This document shows, in pieces, positions 28,381-36,806 of a DNA stretch of 64,000 nt. Both the position numbers and the translations under genes were made by a program. The notes beneath the pieces were generated by a model, which saw only the letters and a program-made list of their open reading frames with translations, was not told the DNA's origin and did not search any database. Position 1 is the first letter of the stretch. Each line of letters begins with the position of its first letter. The stretch covers positions 154,961 to 218,960 of the forward strand of contig CAZODA010000001.1 of the NCBI GenBank assembly GCA_964578485.1, written 5' to 3'. Source of the DNA: CAZODA01 sp964578485. Lineage in GTDB: Bacteria; Bacteroidota; Bacteroidia; Bacteroidales; Marinilabiliaceae.

Positions 28381-28412
28381 TTGTTGGGACGCGACTTGTC
28401 GTGTCCCAACAA
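28381..28412. repeat. REP-like hairpin
   Basis: TTGTTGGGACGCGA (28381-28394) pairs with TCGTGTCCCAACAA (28399-28412) with one G-U pair and a CTTG tetraloop. It lies 22 bp past the four-module gene and may also end its transcript, though no T-run follows. The shape is like the REP palindromes near the RAYT gene at 46 kb, with a different sequence. Confidence 0.6.
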
Positions 28413-28563
28413 TAATTTATATCCCCTGCCCCTATAATATGTAATAATAACAATTCAGCACCTAATTTTAGATAATTTGTCACATATAGGAGCAAAATAT
28501 TTATTTTATTTTTATACTGTATAATAATGAACTCTAAGTTTTTTTAACCTTTAAAATTATAAT

Positions 28564-29370
28564 ATGATGAAAAAAATCTACACATTTTTAGCAACACTTT
28601 TAATCGTAGGATTTGCCTTTGCTGAAGGTCCTTATTTGATTATTGACGAAGATTTTAGCGAATGGCCTTTAACTCAGGAAGAACAGCCCAAGGAATACAT
28701 GGACTGGGAATATACCACACCCAACGGAGTACATCTTATTTTTACAAATTCGCGCTTTACAGAACAATCCGCGAATATAGTTGATGTGCAGCCTGACAAT
28801 GCCAAATTAAATGATGAAGATAATCCCGGTGGTATGTATTTCACTGTATCTAATGCCATCCAAATTGATGTACGTTTTCGTTCGGCAAGTAATAATAACG
28901 AAGAAGACAGATTCCTCTATCTTCAAAAAAAGAATATGTTTGACGAATGGGAGAAAATTTCAGAGGATTTTCCTGTAACTTGGGGTGGATTAGGAGAATG
29001 GGCTGAAGTACCTCTTGAGGAAGAAATTACTGAAGAAACCGAATTTGTAGTAAGAGGAGCTAGGTCTCCTGAGGGTGGTGGCGCCATAAGAATCCATGGA
29101 TTTAGGGTATGGAGCAATGTGCCAACTTCAATCGACCCAGCTTCAAAAACTGATATTTTAGTTTATGTAGTTCCCGATTCTGATCAAATCAGAATTGAAG
29201 GAGACGTTGTAAATGTTGAGCTATACAATTTGACAGGAAGTCTTGTATATCTTTCCAATGAAAGAGGATCACAAGGAGTTTCAACTCTTGGATTAGCAAA
29301 AGGTGTTTATATTGTTAAAGTTACTGATGGTAACGGACTTAACAAGGTTGAAAAAGTAGTGATCAATTAA
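28564..29370 (+). CDS. Secreted protein of unknown function with T9SS-like tail
   Basis: A 268-residue protein I do not recognise. It has a signal peptide (about 1-20, TLLIVGFAFA before EGPYL), a ~150-residue beta-rich middle starting LIIDEDFSEWPLTQEE, and ending IRIHGFRVWSNVP, which is reminiscent of a carbohydrate-binding jelly roll. The last ~70 residues (VYVVPDSDQIRIEG ... LAKGVYIVKVTDGNG) are T9SS sorting-like. It follows the four-module gene on the same strand after 205 bp and ends at a strong bidirectional terminator. The first ATG is directly followed by another, so the start could be 28567. A surface role accessory to its larger neighbour is an inference. Confidence 0.7.
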   Translation: MMKKIYTFLATLLIVGFAFAEGPYLIIDEDFSEWPLTQEEQPKEYMDWEYTTPNGVHLIFTNSRFTEQSANIVDVQPDNAKLNDEDNPGGMYFTVSNAIQIDVRFRSASNNNEEDRFLYLQKKNMFDEWEKISEDFPVTWGGLGEWAEVPLEEEITEETEFVVRGARSPEGGGAIRIHGFRVWSNVPTSIDPASKTDILVYVVPDSDQIRIEGDVVNVELYNLTGSLVYLSNERGSQGVSTLGLAKGVYIVKVTDGNGLNKVEKVVIN

Positions 29371-29397
29371 AGTTTCTTTTTTAAACGTTCAATAACA

Positions 29398-29437
29398 AAA
29401 AAGGGGGACTTGTTTAGGTAAAACAGTCCCCCTTTTT
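29398..29437. terminator. Bidirectional terminator, 13-bp stem
   Basis: AAAAAGGGGGACT (29398-29410) and AGTCCCCCTTTTT (29425-29437) form a perfect stem with A and T tracts on each side. It serves both the secreted-protein gene (+) and the convergent sugar-binding lipoprotein gene (-). Confidence 0.88.
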
Positions 29438-29454
29438 GTTATTTCATCAAGCTA

Positions 29455-30465
29455 CTACAAAGCTTCAGTTAAATCGCTCCACAAATATTCACCGCTTTCA
29501 ATTAATTCTTTTTCAAGATTTTCCTTTGTGATTTTTACTGATGGAAAATTAACTGTAGCAATTTCTGAGTGACCGTTAAATACGGTTGAAGTAGCTAATT
29601 GTGCAGGATTTTTACCATTAAGAATATCAACTATCATATCTGCCGTTTTTGAAGCAATTTCTTGCAATGGATGATAAATTGTCATTGTAATTTCTTCTTT
29701 ATAGATACTTTGTACTACGTCTAAGTAGGCGCCTTGCCCTGTTATAATAACATTATCATGAGCACCATAGGCCTGTAAAACTTCCAGTGCCCCCATTGCC
29801 ATAGGATCATTACACGCAATTACCGCATCTATATCAAGGCCATAAGAATCAACAAGCTGCTGCATTTCAAATTTTGCTCTTTCTCCACTCCAACCTTCAA
29901 TAAAGGTTTCATACAAAACATTAACATTTCCGGAAGCCACATGAGGCTGAAGAATAGAATCGACATGTTGTTTCATTTCAAGTCCATTTCTATCAAAACG
30001 GTCACCTCCCAATATCACATAATTACCTCCGGGACGTGCTTGAAGTGCTGTTTCACAAAAGAACTTTGCATATTGTTTATTATCTCCTGTAACAAAAAAG
30101 TCGAAATCCACATTATTAATCAATCTGTTATAGCCTATCACTTTTACACCTTTTTTGCGTGCATCCCTTACAAGCGGGGCAATGGTATTTCCATTTACAG
30201 AGACAATTACTAAAACATCAACATTTTCATCAATTAATTCATATCCTTGAGCTAATTGTAGGGCATCGTTATCTTCTGCTGCAACAATAATTACTTCATG
30301 ACCTAATTCGCGAAGCCTTTCTGCCATGTAGTTTCCTTCTCTGACAAATCTGGTTCTTTCAGCTGAAGCATTAAGGTATGCAATTTTATAGGTCTTTTGT
30401 TTCTGAGAGCAAGAAAGCCCTGTTATCAGGAAAAGACCAAAAAACAAAACTCTAAATATTTTCAT
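29455..30465 (-). CDS. XylF-like periplasmic sugar-binding lipoprotein (no ABC partner)
   Basis: A substrate-binding protein of the ribose/xylose type (Peripla_BP_4 fold). 336 residues: lipobox GLSC (Cys19), then KIAYLNASAERTRFVREGNYMA, the first-lobe motif VDVLVIVSVNGNTIAPLVRDA, the inter-lobe VKVIGYNRLI, and the second-lobe signature DAVIACNDPMAMGALEVLQAYG with Asn/Asp sugar contacts. The sequence pattern is closest to D-xylose-binding XylF. No permease or ATPase gene lies nearby, so it may deliver to a distant transporter or act as a sensor. It lies 125 bp downstream of the CotH-type gene on the same strand. Xylose as ligand would suit the xylan genes that follow. Confidence 0.85.
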   Translation of the reverse strand: MKIFRVLFFGLFLITGLSCSQKQKTYKIAYLNASAERTRFVREGNYMAERLRELGHEVIIVAAEDNDALQLAQGYELIDENVDVLVIVSVNGNTIAPLVRDARKKGVKVIGYNRLINNVDFDFFVTGDNKQYAKFFCETALQARPGGNYVILGGDRFDRNGLEMKQHVDSILQPHVASGNVNVLYETFIEGWSGERAKFEMQQLVDSYGLDIDAVIACNDPMAMGALEVLQAYGAHDNVIITGQGAYLDVVQSIYKEEITMTIYHPLQEIASKTADMIVDILNGKNPAQLATSTVFNGHSEIATVNFPSVKITKENLEKELIESGEYLWSDLTEAL

Positions 30466-30590
30466 AAAAAATTATTTAAGGTTTAATATCGCAATTTAAA
30501 ATAACAAAACTCCTTAAATCAAGTAAGGGATTTTTAATTTATATCTATTTAATAATATGGTATTTATAATATTAAAATAATTATTATATT

Positions 30591-33500
30591 TTAATTCTTT
30601 AAAATCTTAATAAATTGTGAGCTATTATGTTCAATTTTTAAAAGATATGTCCCTGAAGGGTAGGAAGTCATATTTAAAATAGTTGTAATATAATTAAGAT
30701 TACCATTTAGAACATTATTTCCAAACATATCAAACAATTTAAAGTCACACCCTTCCATAAAAGGATCAGAATGTATTGTAAGTTGGTTGGAAACCGGATT
30801 TGGATATACGGAAACCAAGTTTTCTTTTAACACTTTCGACTTATTTATATTTACCGGAATAAGAGCTGTTCCCTTTACAGCTATATTATTAAAAACAACT
30901 TCATTATCATTGTCCTTTGTCATATCTGTTCCTACAAATCTCAGTCTTATCTTAAATTCAGGATTATTATCAGCTTCGTTTATCTGTCCAAAATCAAAAA
31001 TATACAATTGGTATTCTGATGAGAGCATAGCTGAGGAATTTAATAAACCTGTATTTATCCAGGTAGCTGATTGAGAATCAAAATAATCAACAATAAGCTT
31101 ATTTGCTGCTCCTTCATCCTTTGCTGCAAAGCTTAAGCGTATATTTTCATAATCCTTTGTTGGCACATTAAATATCAAGGTATTCTCATAAACATTATTC
31201 AGGAATGGTTCTTTTATTTGTAAGCCACGCATATCGGAACTTTCAAACTTAATATTGGAATTTACTTCCGGATAATAATTGATAGCTGTGGGTGAATTTT
31301 TTCTTTCCATAGATCCTTTCCGCCAATTAGGATGACTTGGTTCATAGGGATAATCAGGACCATAAGATGAGAAAAAATCTATAGAAGCGGGCTGTCCGGA
31401 AATTGAAAAAGTTGACCAAAGTTTTTGCAAGGGGGTGTCGTTGGCAATTTTTTTATTCATTGTCCAAAAATACATTATATCAGAAGCTCCTTCATCGGAA
31501 ACAATGAAATTGGCCTTCAGTGATAAATTTATTTCGGGGGTAATAAGCAGCTCAAGCTCTTCGCTGCTATGAGTTCCCGACCAATGACTAAATATATATC
31601 CTGGTTTTGGAACGGCAGTTACAGAAATTGGTATGCGTTGAAAGTAAATTCCTGACCAGGGATAAGGGCTCTCAGATATACCGGGGGTTGTACCATTAAC
31701 ATCAATAGTATTAAGTTTAATATATCCATGTTCATTATCCGACACATCTAAAGTTACATTATAGGTTCCTCTTAGTTGAAATCTACCGGTAATATGAGTG
31801 CGAGCATAACCCGGTCGTTTCTCGGCAAATTCACACATGAGATCAACATTGTTTTCCCAGTCGGGCAATGTATTCCACCTATCCTGATGCAAAGGTATTT
31901 CATCAGCAATTCTTTCTGCCATTTCACGTATTAATGAAGTAAGTCGTTCAGTTGAAAAGGCAGAATTAAGTATATCGGCGTACCTGTTTATAAAACTATT
32001 TTTAAATTCTGTATTATTCAGCAAGCGTGTTAATATCACTTTATCCCAATTGCTGCTGTTACTCACATTATTTAAGGTATTGTCGGCGTAATGGTTGCCG
32101 CCTCTCCAACCAAAGCCATGGTCTGTATCAAACATAAGCCAGCGCCAGCGACCATCTTGGGCATAAGGAGCATCCGGCTCATATTGCAAAGTTTTTTTTC
32201 TGTAATATTTTATATTATTTCCGGGCCAATCCCCATTTGCTGCAAAAATTTCTGTGATTTGATAATCTCTGAAATTTTCAACATCCATATAAGTTTTCAC
32301 TTTTTCATATACTTCAGTAAGTGCCAAGTTGTTACTTGAAATATAATTCCTCATCATTAAATAATGCGAATTACTACCTTCCACTACTGAAGCATTTGCT
32401 TCAAGAAGCTCAAGATCAGCTAAGTTTATGCCATATTTTCTTTTCATATAATGCTTATCGTAACGTTCTCTGGCATTCAACATACCCCAATATTCGCCAT
32501 TAACATAAGTTATAACGGGGGTATAATCCTGAATATCGAATCCCATATGTGAAGCCATTTTATGCACAAGGGCATCTCTAAAATATACCGCAGGCGAAAT
32601 AGTTGGTATTGTTGCACCCCCTATCCACAGATCACCTGCATCATTACCTGAATTTCTAAATAGCAGTCTTTTGAAACTTTTAGAATTACCTTCTCCGAAG
32701 AAAGGATAATCAAAAGAGTTTTGAGTATCATATTGAAGACGAGCATACAAACGAAAGGTTTTATTTTGTGTTGCTCTTGAAAAAGATCCATGCAATCTGA
32801 GTCCAATGTTTTGATTCAAAACCTCCTCACCATCAACAAAATACTGGAATGAAGCGAATTGTTCTGTGCCTTCTCCTCTTCTACGGTAATTTGCCGGCAC
32901 ATGCCCTGTTGTAACTCCATTTCTACTGTCTTCTCTCCATTTGTCAAAATCTCTTCCTGCAACATAAATTCCATTGTCATAATCAAAAAGTCCGTCTTCG
33001 TTTAAAGATATTGAAGCAATAGGCAAAGCACTATTAAAATTAGAACTTTCAGATACAAAATATGTGTTGGTTTTAATACTGCTGCTTATTCCATCAACAA
33101 TGGCAACAGCTCTTACAACAGTTGCTTTTTTTATTGGTCCCGAAGGGAAATAATAGGGGGCATAATGCCAAGTTGAAGAAATATTGGCAAGTTTGTTAGG
33201 TTCAGGACTTCTATCATTTATATTTAAAGGTGTAGAATAAAGGTTTGATGTATATGTATTTGTTAACAAAGGGCCAAATGCCTGACCGGGATCCTGGGGA
33301 TATTGATTTTTATAATTATACTCAACTCCAGACAGATTTTCTTCACGTGGCTGGGAACCATCCAAAGTATAAATAATTGTAGCCTCAGGGTTGGGGTGAC
33401 TAAGCGTTAAAACAAAATCATTCTGATAAAATCCCGAACTGACTGAAAAAATTGGTGGATCGGGTGGTAAAACAGCTGTATTATAACTATTAGCTGCTTT

Positions 33501-33989
33501 AGGTGAGGTTGCGGTATAGTAAAACCAGTCACCTGTTCCATTAGGATATCTGCCATAGGAATAATCAACCGGAATATAGGTTGACGCCATAGCGTCAACC
33601 AAAGTTCCGTCCTTTGCAGTAAGTATTATATCTTCACCTTCAACATCAATTTTAAAATTTGCATGTAAGGCTGTTTGCAATTTTCGATCTTTACCCGATG
33701 CCCAAACAAGGAGATAAGATTTCGGATTAATAGTAACTGATGGAAAAACCCACCTGTATGGAATATTTGCTTTGTCAGACAATCCATATCCCTCAAGATT
33801 TACAGCTTGAGTGCCATAATTATATAATTCTATCCAATCTTCATTATCTCCGTCTTCGTCAGTAATACCTGTTGCATTTGCAGCCATTACTTCATTAATT
33901 GCCACACTTTGAGCAATTAAAGTATTCGATAAAAAAATAGAATTTATAAGGAAAAAGGTTGTTAACAAAGAAATCAATATTCTTACCAT
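30591..33989 (-). CDS. Secreted CotH-kinase protein with lamin-tail domain and T9SS tail
   Basis: A 1132-residue surface protein. Order: signal peptide about 1-26; lamin-tail domain 28-150 (VAINEVMAANATG ... DWIELYNYG); chitobiase C-terminal-like domain about 175-310 (ATIIYTLDGSQPREEN); CotH kinase-like domain about 320-700 with candidate nucleotide-contact Lys410 (QNKTFRLYAR) and acidic pair Asp621/Asp623 (FDTDHGFGW); a repeat with GYIFSHWSGTHS near 770; a jelly-roll stretch about 860-1040; type A T9SS domain (VSVYPNPVSNQLTI) at the C terminus. CotH of Bacillus spores is a protein kinase; the activity of secreted Bacteroidota versions is not settled. It lies between sugar-binding lipoprotein and GH30 genes on the same strand. 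Confidence 0.9.
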   Translation of the reverse strand: MVRILISLLTTFFLINSIFLSNTLIAQSVAINEVMAANATGITDEDGDNEDWIELYNYGTQAVNLEGYGLSDKANIPYRWVFPSVTINPKSYLLVWASGKDRKLQTALHANFKIDVEGEDIILTAKDGTLVDAMASTYIPVDYSYGRYPNGTGDWFYYTATSPKAANSYNTAVLPPDPPIFSVSSGFYQNDFVLTLSHPNPEATIIYTLDGSQPREENLSGVEYNYKNQYPQDPGQAFGPLLTNTYTSNLYSTPLNINDRSPEPNKLANISSTWHYAPYYFPSGPIKKATVVRAVAIVDGISSSIKTNTYFVSESSNFNSALPIASISLNEDGLFDYDNGIYVAGRDFDKWREDSRNGVTTGHVPANYRRRGEGTEQFASFQYFVDGEEVLNQNIGLRLHGSFSRATQNKTFRLYARLQYDTQNSFDYPFFGEGNSKSFKRLLFRNSGNDAGDLWIGGATIPTISPAVYFRDALVHKMASHMGFDIQDYTPVITYVNGEYWGMLNARERYDKHYMKRKYGINLADLELLEANASVVEGSNSHYLMMRNYISSNNLALTEVYEKVKTYMDVENFRDYQITEIFAANGDWPGNNIKYYRKKTLQYEPDAPYAQDGRWRWLMFDTDHGFGWRGGNHYADNTLNNVSNSSNWDKVILTRLLNNTEFKNSFINRYADILNSAFSTERLTSLIREMAERIADEIPLHQDRWNTLPDWENNVDLMCEFAEKRPGYARTHITGRFQLRGTYNVTLDVSDNEHGYIKLNTIDVNGTTPGISESPYPWSGIYFQRIPISVTAVPKPGYIFSHWSGTHSSEELELLITPEINLSLKANFIVSDEGASDIMYFWTMNKKIANDTPLQKLWSTFSISGQPASIDFFSSYGPDYPYEPSHPNWRKGSMERKNSPTAINYYPEVNSNIKFESSDMRGLQIKEPFLNNVYENTLIFNVPTKDYENIRLSFAAKDEGAANKLIVDYFDSQSATWINTGLLNSSAMLSSEYQLYIFDFGQINEADNNPEFKIRLRFVGTDMTKDNDNEVVFNNIAVKGTALIPVNINKSKVLKENLVSVYPNPVSNQLTIHSDPFMEGCDFKLFDMFGNNVLNGNLNYITTILNMTSYPSGTYLLKIEHNSSQFIKILKN

Positions 33990-34062
33990 ACATTATAATA
34001 TTATCAAATTAATTCCTGAATCCAAGTTCAGAACAATCTCATATTAAGCACCGGAAAGCAAA

Positions 34063-36681
34063 TTAATTAAAAACTGTTTTTTTTCCATTAATTATATAAA
34101 CGACACCTTTTACAGGTCTGGATACGGGTCGACCCATCAAATCATATATAACACTATTTTCGTCAATATTTTCCGGTATCATCAAGTTATTTATATTACT
34201 CAAAACTCCATCCAAAATTAAAGGCAAAGTTAATGCTGAAGTTTTGTTTCCAACATTAAAATACGCAGTAAATGGTAAAATGTTCTGTTCTGAGTCTCCA
34301 TTAACTCTATTAAATGATGTTACACCTCCAACAGTTTGTAACACATAACTTCCTTCACTTGCCTTTAACTTAACATAGCTACAATTAAGGTCGTTTACAG
34401 TCAGAGCCTTAGGAATGGTCACCTCACCTAAACCCGAAAAGGTAAAAGTTCCTGTACCCACAATTAATACGGGGGTATTTGCAGGAATCCTATTATCATC
34501 AATACTTGTACCAATAATTTGATCTTCGGAATAATAAAGAGTATAGGCAATTACATTTTCTGGGATATCAGACTCAAAAGGCAATACCATTATGCCATAT
34601 CTATCGATGTTTCGAGTATAGGAAGCTTTATTAGAATTAAAACTATAAGGAGCAAAGAAATCCCCACCCTCATCAGATAAAATAAGCTCATTATTTATCG
34701 ACCCTGAGATAAAATTAGGATTATCGTTAGAAATATCATTATCAACATAAAAAACACTATTAGAATTCTGTGCTATTTTATGAAGATCGAGGGCTGCCGG
34801 TATTCCGGTTGTAGCAGTAAAATCAATTGATGTAGTATTTGGATCTTCCAAGGCATCCAAGAGGTCACTGTCTCCGGAACTATAGGCACCTGAAAACTCG
34901 AAAGCTTTTTCATTTCCTAATAAAAAGTAAACATCACCAAAAGTTATAGTTAAGACAGAGGTATAATTCCCATTAGAAATTCCAATAATACCGGTGCATC
35001 CATCGGTTAACACCGAAGGTGAAATATCAATTTCCCAATTAAAATTCCCTTGTTGACTTAAATTGAATGTTCCATAATTATGTGATTTAACTACTCCATT
35101 ATCATTTACATAATAAAGAGTGGTATTTGCTGATGTATAAGTCATGGCAGATGAAATACTCTCGATATGTAGAACAAGCTTACTATAGCGATCATCCAAA
35201 GCCAAATAACCATTATTACTATTAGTAAATTTACTAATCAATGGGCGATTCACATCAAAAACAACAGTAGCGCCGCTCAGTTTATATGTTTCACCAAATG
35301 CAGGATTAGTAACAGTTGTATTCTCAATACGGTTATAATACACAGCTTCTCCTATCATTTGAGATTCCGGCCTATCGGAAGATTTTTTAAAGATCAGAGT
35401 AGTAAAACTTGAAGCTTCAATATTTAATTTTGGTCTGAAAGTGTTATCTGCAATATTAATTTCAGTTTCCGACATATCAATGCTTTCCGTTGTCACAATA
35501 CTTTTTCCCCCATCAGTAAAAAATGGAAGATCAACAGTCAAAGTATATGCTTCATCTGATGGATTAATTACCTTTATAATTACACTATCTCCGGTTGACG
35601 AAAGAAAAGCAGAACCTTCCAGTACTGAAGCTCCACCTTTCCATGAGCCTTGTATTCGTGTTGTACCGGTAGCATATTGTGCATAATGACTTAAAATATA
35701 GCCCCTTTTAGTAATAGCTCCATTTTGAGTACCATTCAAACCATCTCCCATCATGCCATAGTATCGCTTTGAAGCATAATGCACCCAAGCATTAATATCG
35801 TTTAACAGTGCATTATTAATGGCAGAGGCAAAATCAAAAGCATCGATTGACCAATCAAAATCTCTGTCGGAGGGTTTATTTGCATTCCAATTAATCAGAT
35901 ATTCGGTTTGCCAAACCTCCATGCCCTTTGCTTGTAGTTGCTTGTGCGCACTTTGTATTGCACCATATTGGTGTCCAGCGTAAATTCCAAGATTATTAAA
36001 GGCATCTTCATCTTCTATAAAAGGATAAACATATCTATCAGTAATTCCTACAGTTTCAGGTGCAATAATAGGACAATCTATTATATGACCATAATCTCTA
36101 ACGAACGTTGCTATTTGCTCAGGTGTCCACATACAACCTGCATAGCTTACTTTGTAATCAGCTTCATTCTGCACTGAAATACCTATGAGTTCAACCCCAT
36201 TATCACGCATCAGGGTAACAAAATTATTCAGATAATGAGCGTAATCTTCGTAATGTTCTTCTTTCAAATATCCAATATCTTCAACCCCATCTCTTATAAC
36301 AACACCATTAGCGCTATTATTGGTTTTCCATTGTCCGGGAGGTGACCATGGACTGGCAAAAATTAATATCCCAAGTGATTGGGCTAATTTTGCTGTTTCT
36401 ATGGCTTGCCTCCAATTATTCTCTCCCACCGGAATATAGAGCCTCATCATATTATATTTCGTTTCACTATCTTTGCCCCAAAGCTGTTTTATCTGGTTAG
36501 TTGTCATATGGTTATAACCAAACTGCGGACTATTTACAAAGCCACCAAAACCAGTGATTTTTTGATGCTTTATATTGCTATCAACTACAAAAGTAGCTGT
36601 TTGTCCTTCAACATAAAATAGGCTGATACTTAAAATGCCAATAATTAAGAAAACAGAAATTCTTTTAAACGTTCTTTTCAT
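34063..36681 (-). CDS. Secreted GH30 endo-xylanase-like enzyme with long C-terminal region
   Basis: GH30 glycoside hydrolase, most like the GH30_8 xylanases. The start at 36681 (MKRTFKRISVFLIIGILS) gives a signal peptide; an in-frame ATG 54 bp upstream would add a poor leader. 872 residues: (beta/alpha)8 barrel about 30-330 with KITGFGGFVNSP, ASPWSPPGQWKTNN, acid/base Glu173 in SVQNEADY and nucleophile Glu260 in WQTEYL, then a side beta-domain to ~430. About 400 further residues form jelly-roll and other beta-rich stretches of unknown role. The end (VIYDLMGRPVSRPVKGVVYI) is a sorting-tail-like motif. It lies 73 bp upstream of the CotH gene and 125 bp after the second GH30 gene, probably one transcript. 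Confidence 0.9.
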   Translation of the reverse strand: MKRTFKRISVFLIIGILSISLFYVEGQTATFVVDSNIKHQKITGFGGFVNSPQFGYNHMTTNQIKQLWGKDSETKYNMMRLYIPVGENNWRQAIETAKLAQSLGILIFASPWSPPGQWKTNNSANGVVIRDGVEDIGYLKEEHYEDYAHYLNNFVTLMRDNGVELIGISVQNEADYKVSYAGCMWTPEQIATFVRDYGHIIDCPIIAPETVGITDRYVYPFIEDEDAFNNLGIYAGHQYGAIQSAHKQLQAKGMEVWQTEYLINWNANKPSDRDFDWSIDAFDFASAINNALLNDINAWVHYASKRYYGMMGDGLNGTQNGAITKRGYILSHYAQYATGTTRIQGSWKGGASVLEGSAFLSSTGDSVIIKVINPSDEAYTLTVDLPFFTDGGKSIVTTESIDMSETEINIADNTFRPKLNIEASSFTTLIFKKSSDRPESQMIGEAVYYNRIENTTVTNPAFGETYKLSGATVVFDVNRPLISKFTNSNNGYLALDDRYSKLVLHIESISSAMTYTSANTTLYYVNDNGVVKSHNYGTFNLSQQGNFNWEIDISPSVLTDGCTGIIGISNGNYTSVLTITFGDVYFLLGNEKAFEFSGAYSSGDSDLLDALEDPNTTSIDFTATTGIPAALDLHKIAQNSNSVFYVDNDISNDNPNFISGSINNELILSDEGGDFFAPYSFNSNKASYTRNIDRYGIMVLPFESDIPENVIAYTLYYSEDQIIGTSIDDNRIPANTPVLIVGTGTFTFSGLGEVTIPKALTVNDLNCSYVKLKASEGSYVLQTVGGVTSFNRVNGDSEQNILPFTAYFNVGNKTSALTLPLILDGVLSNINNLMIPENIDENSVIYDLMGRPVSRPVKGVVYIINGKKTVFN

Positions 36682-36806
36682 TTGAAAAAAAATTGAAGTT
36701 AACAATCTGAAATATTTATATTTTTTATCGAACAAACTCTCTATATCGTTTTATTAGTCGGGGCAAGATGGATCTATATTATCATAAAATTATCTAATAC
36801 AGAATT

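Noticed and set aside
33579..33600. 8-bp inverted repeat GGTTGACG/CGTCAACC
   Set aside because: It lies inside the CotH gene coding for LVDAMAST; likely chance.
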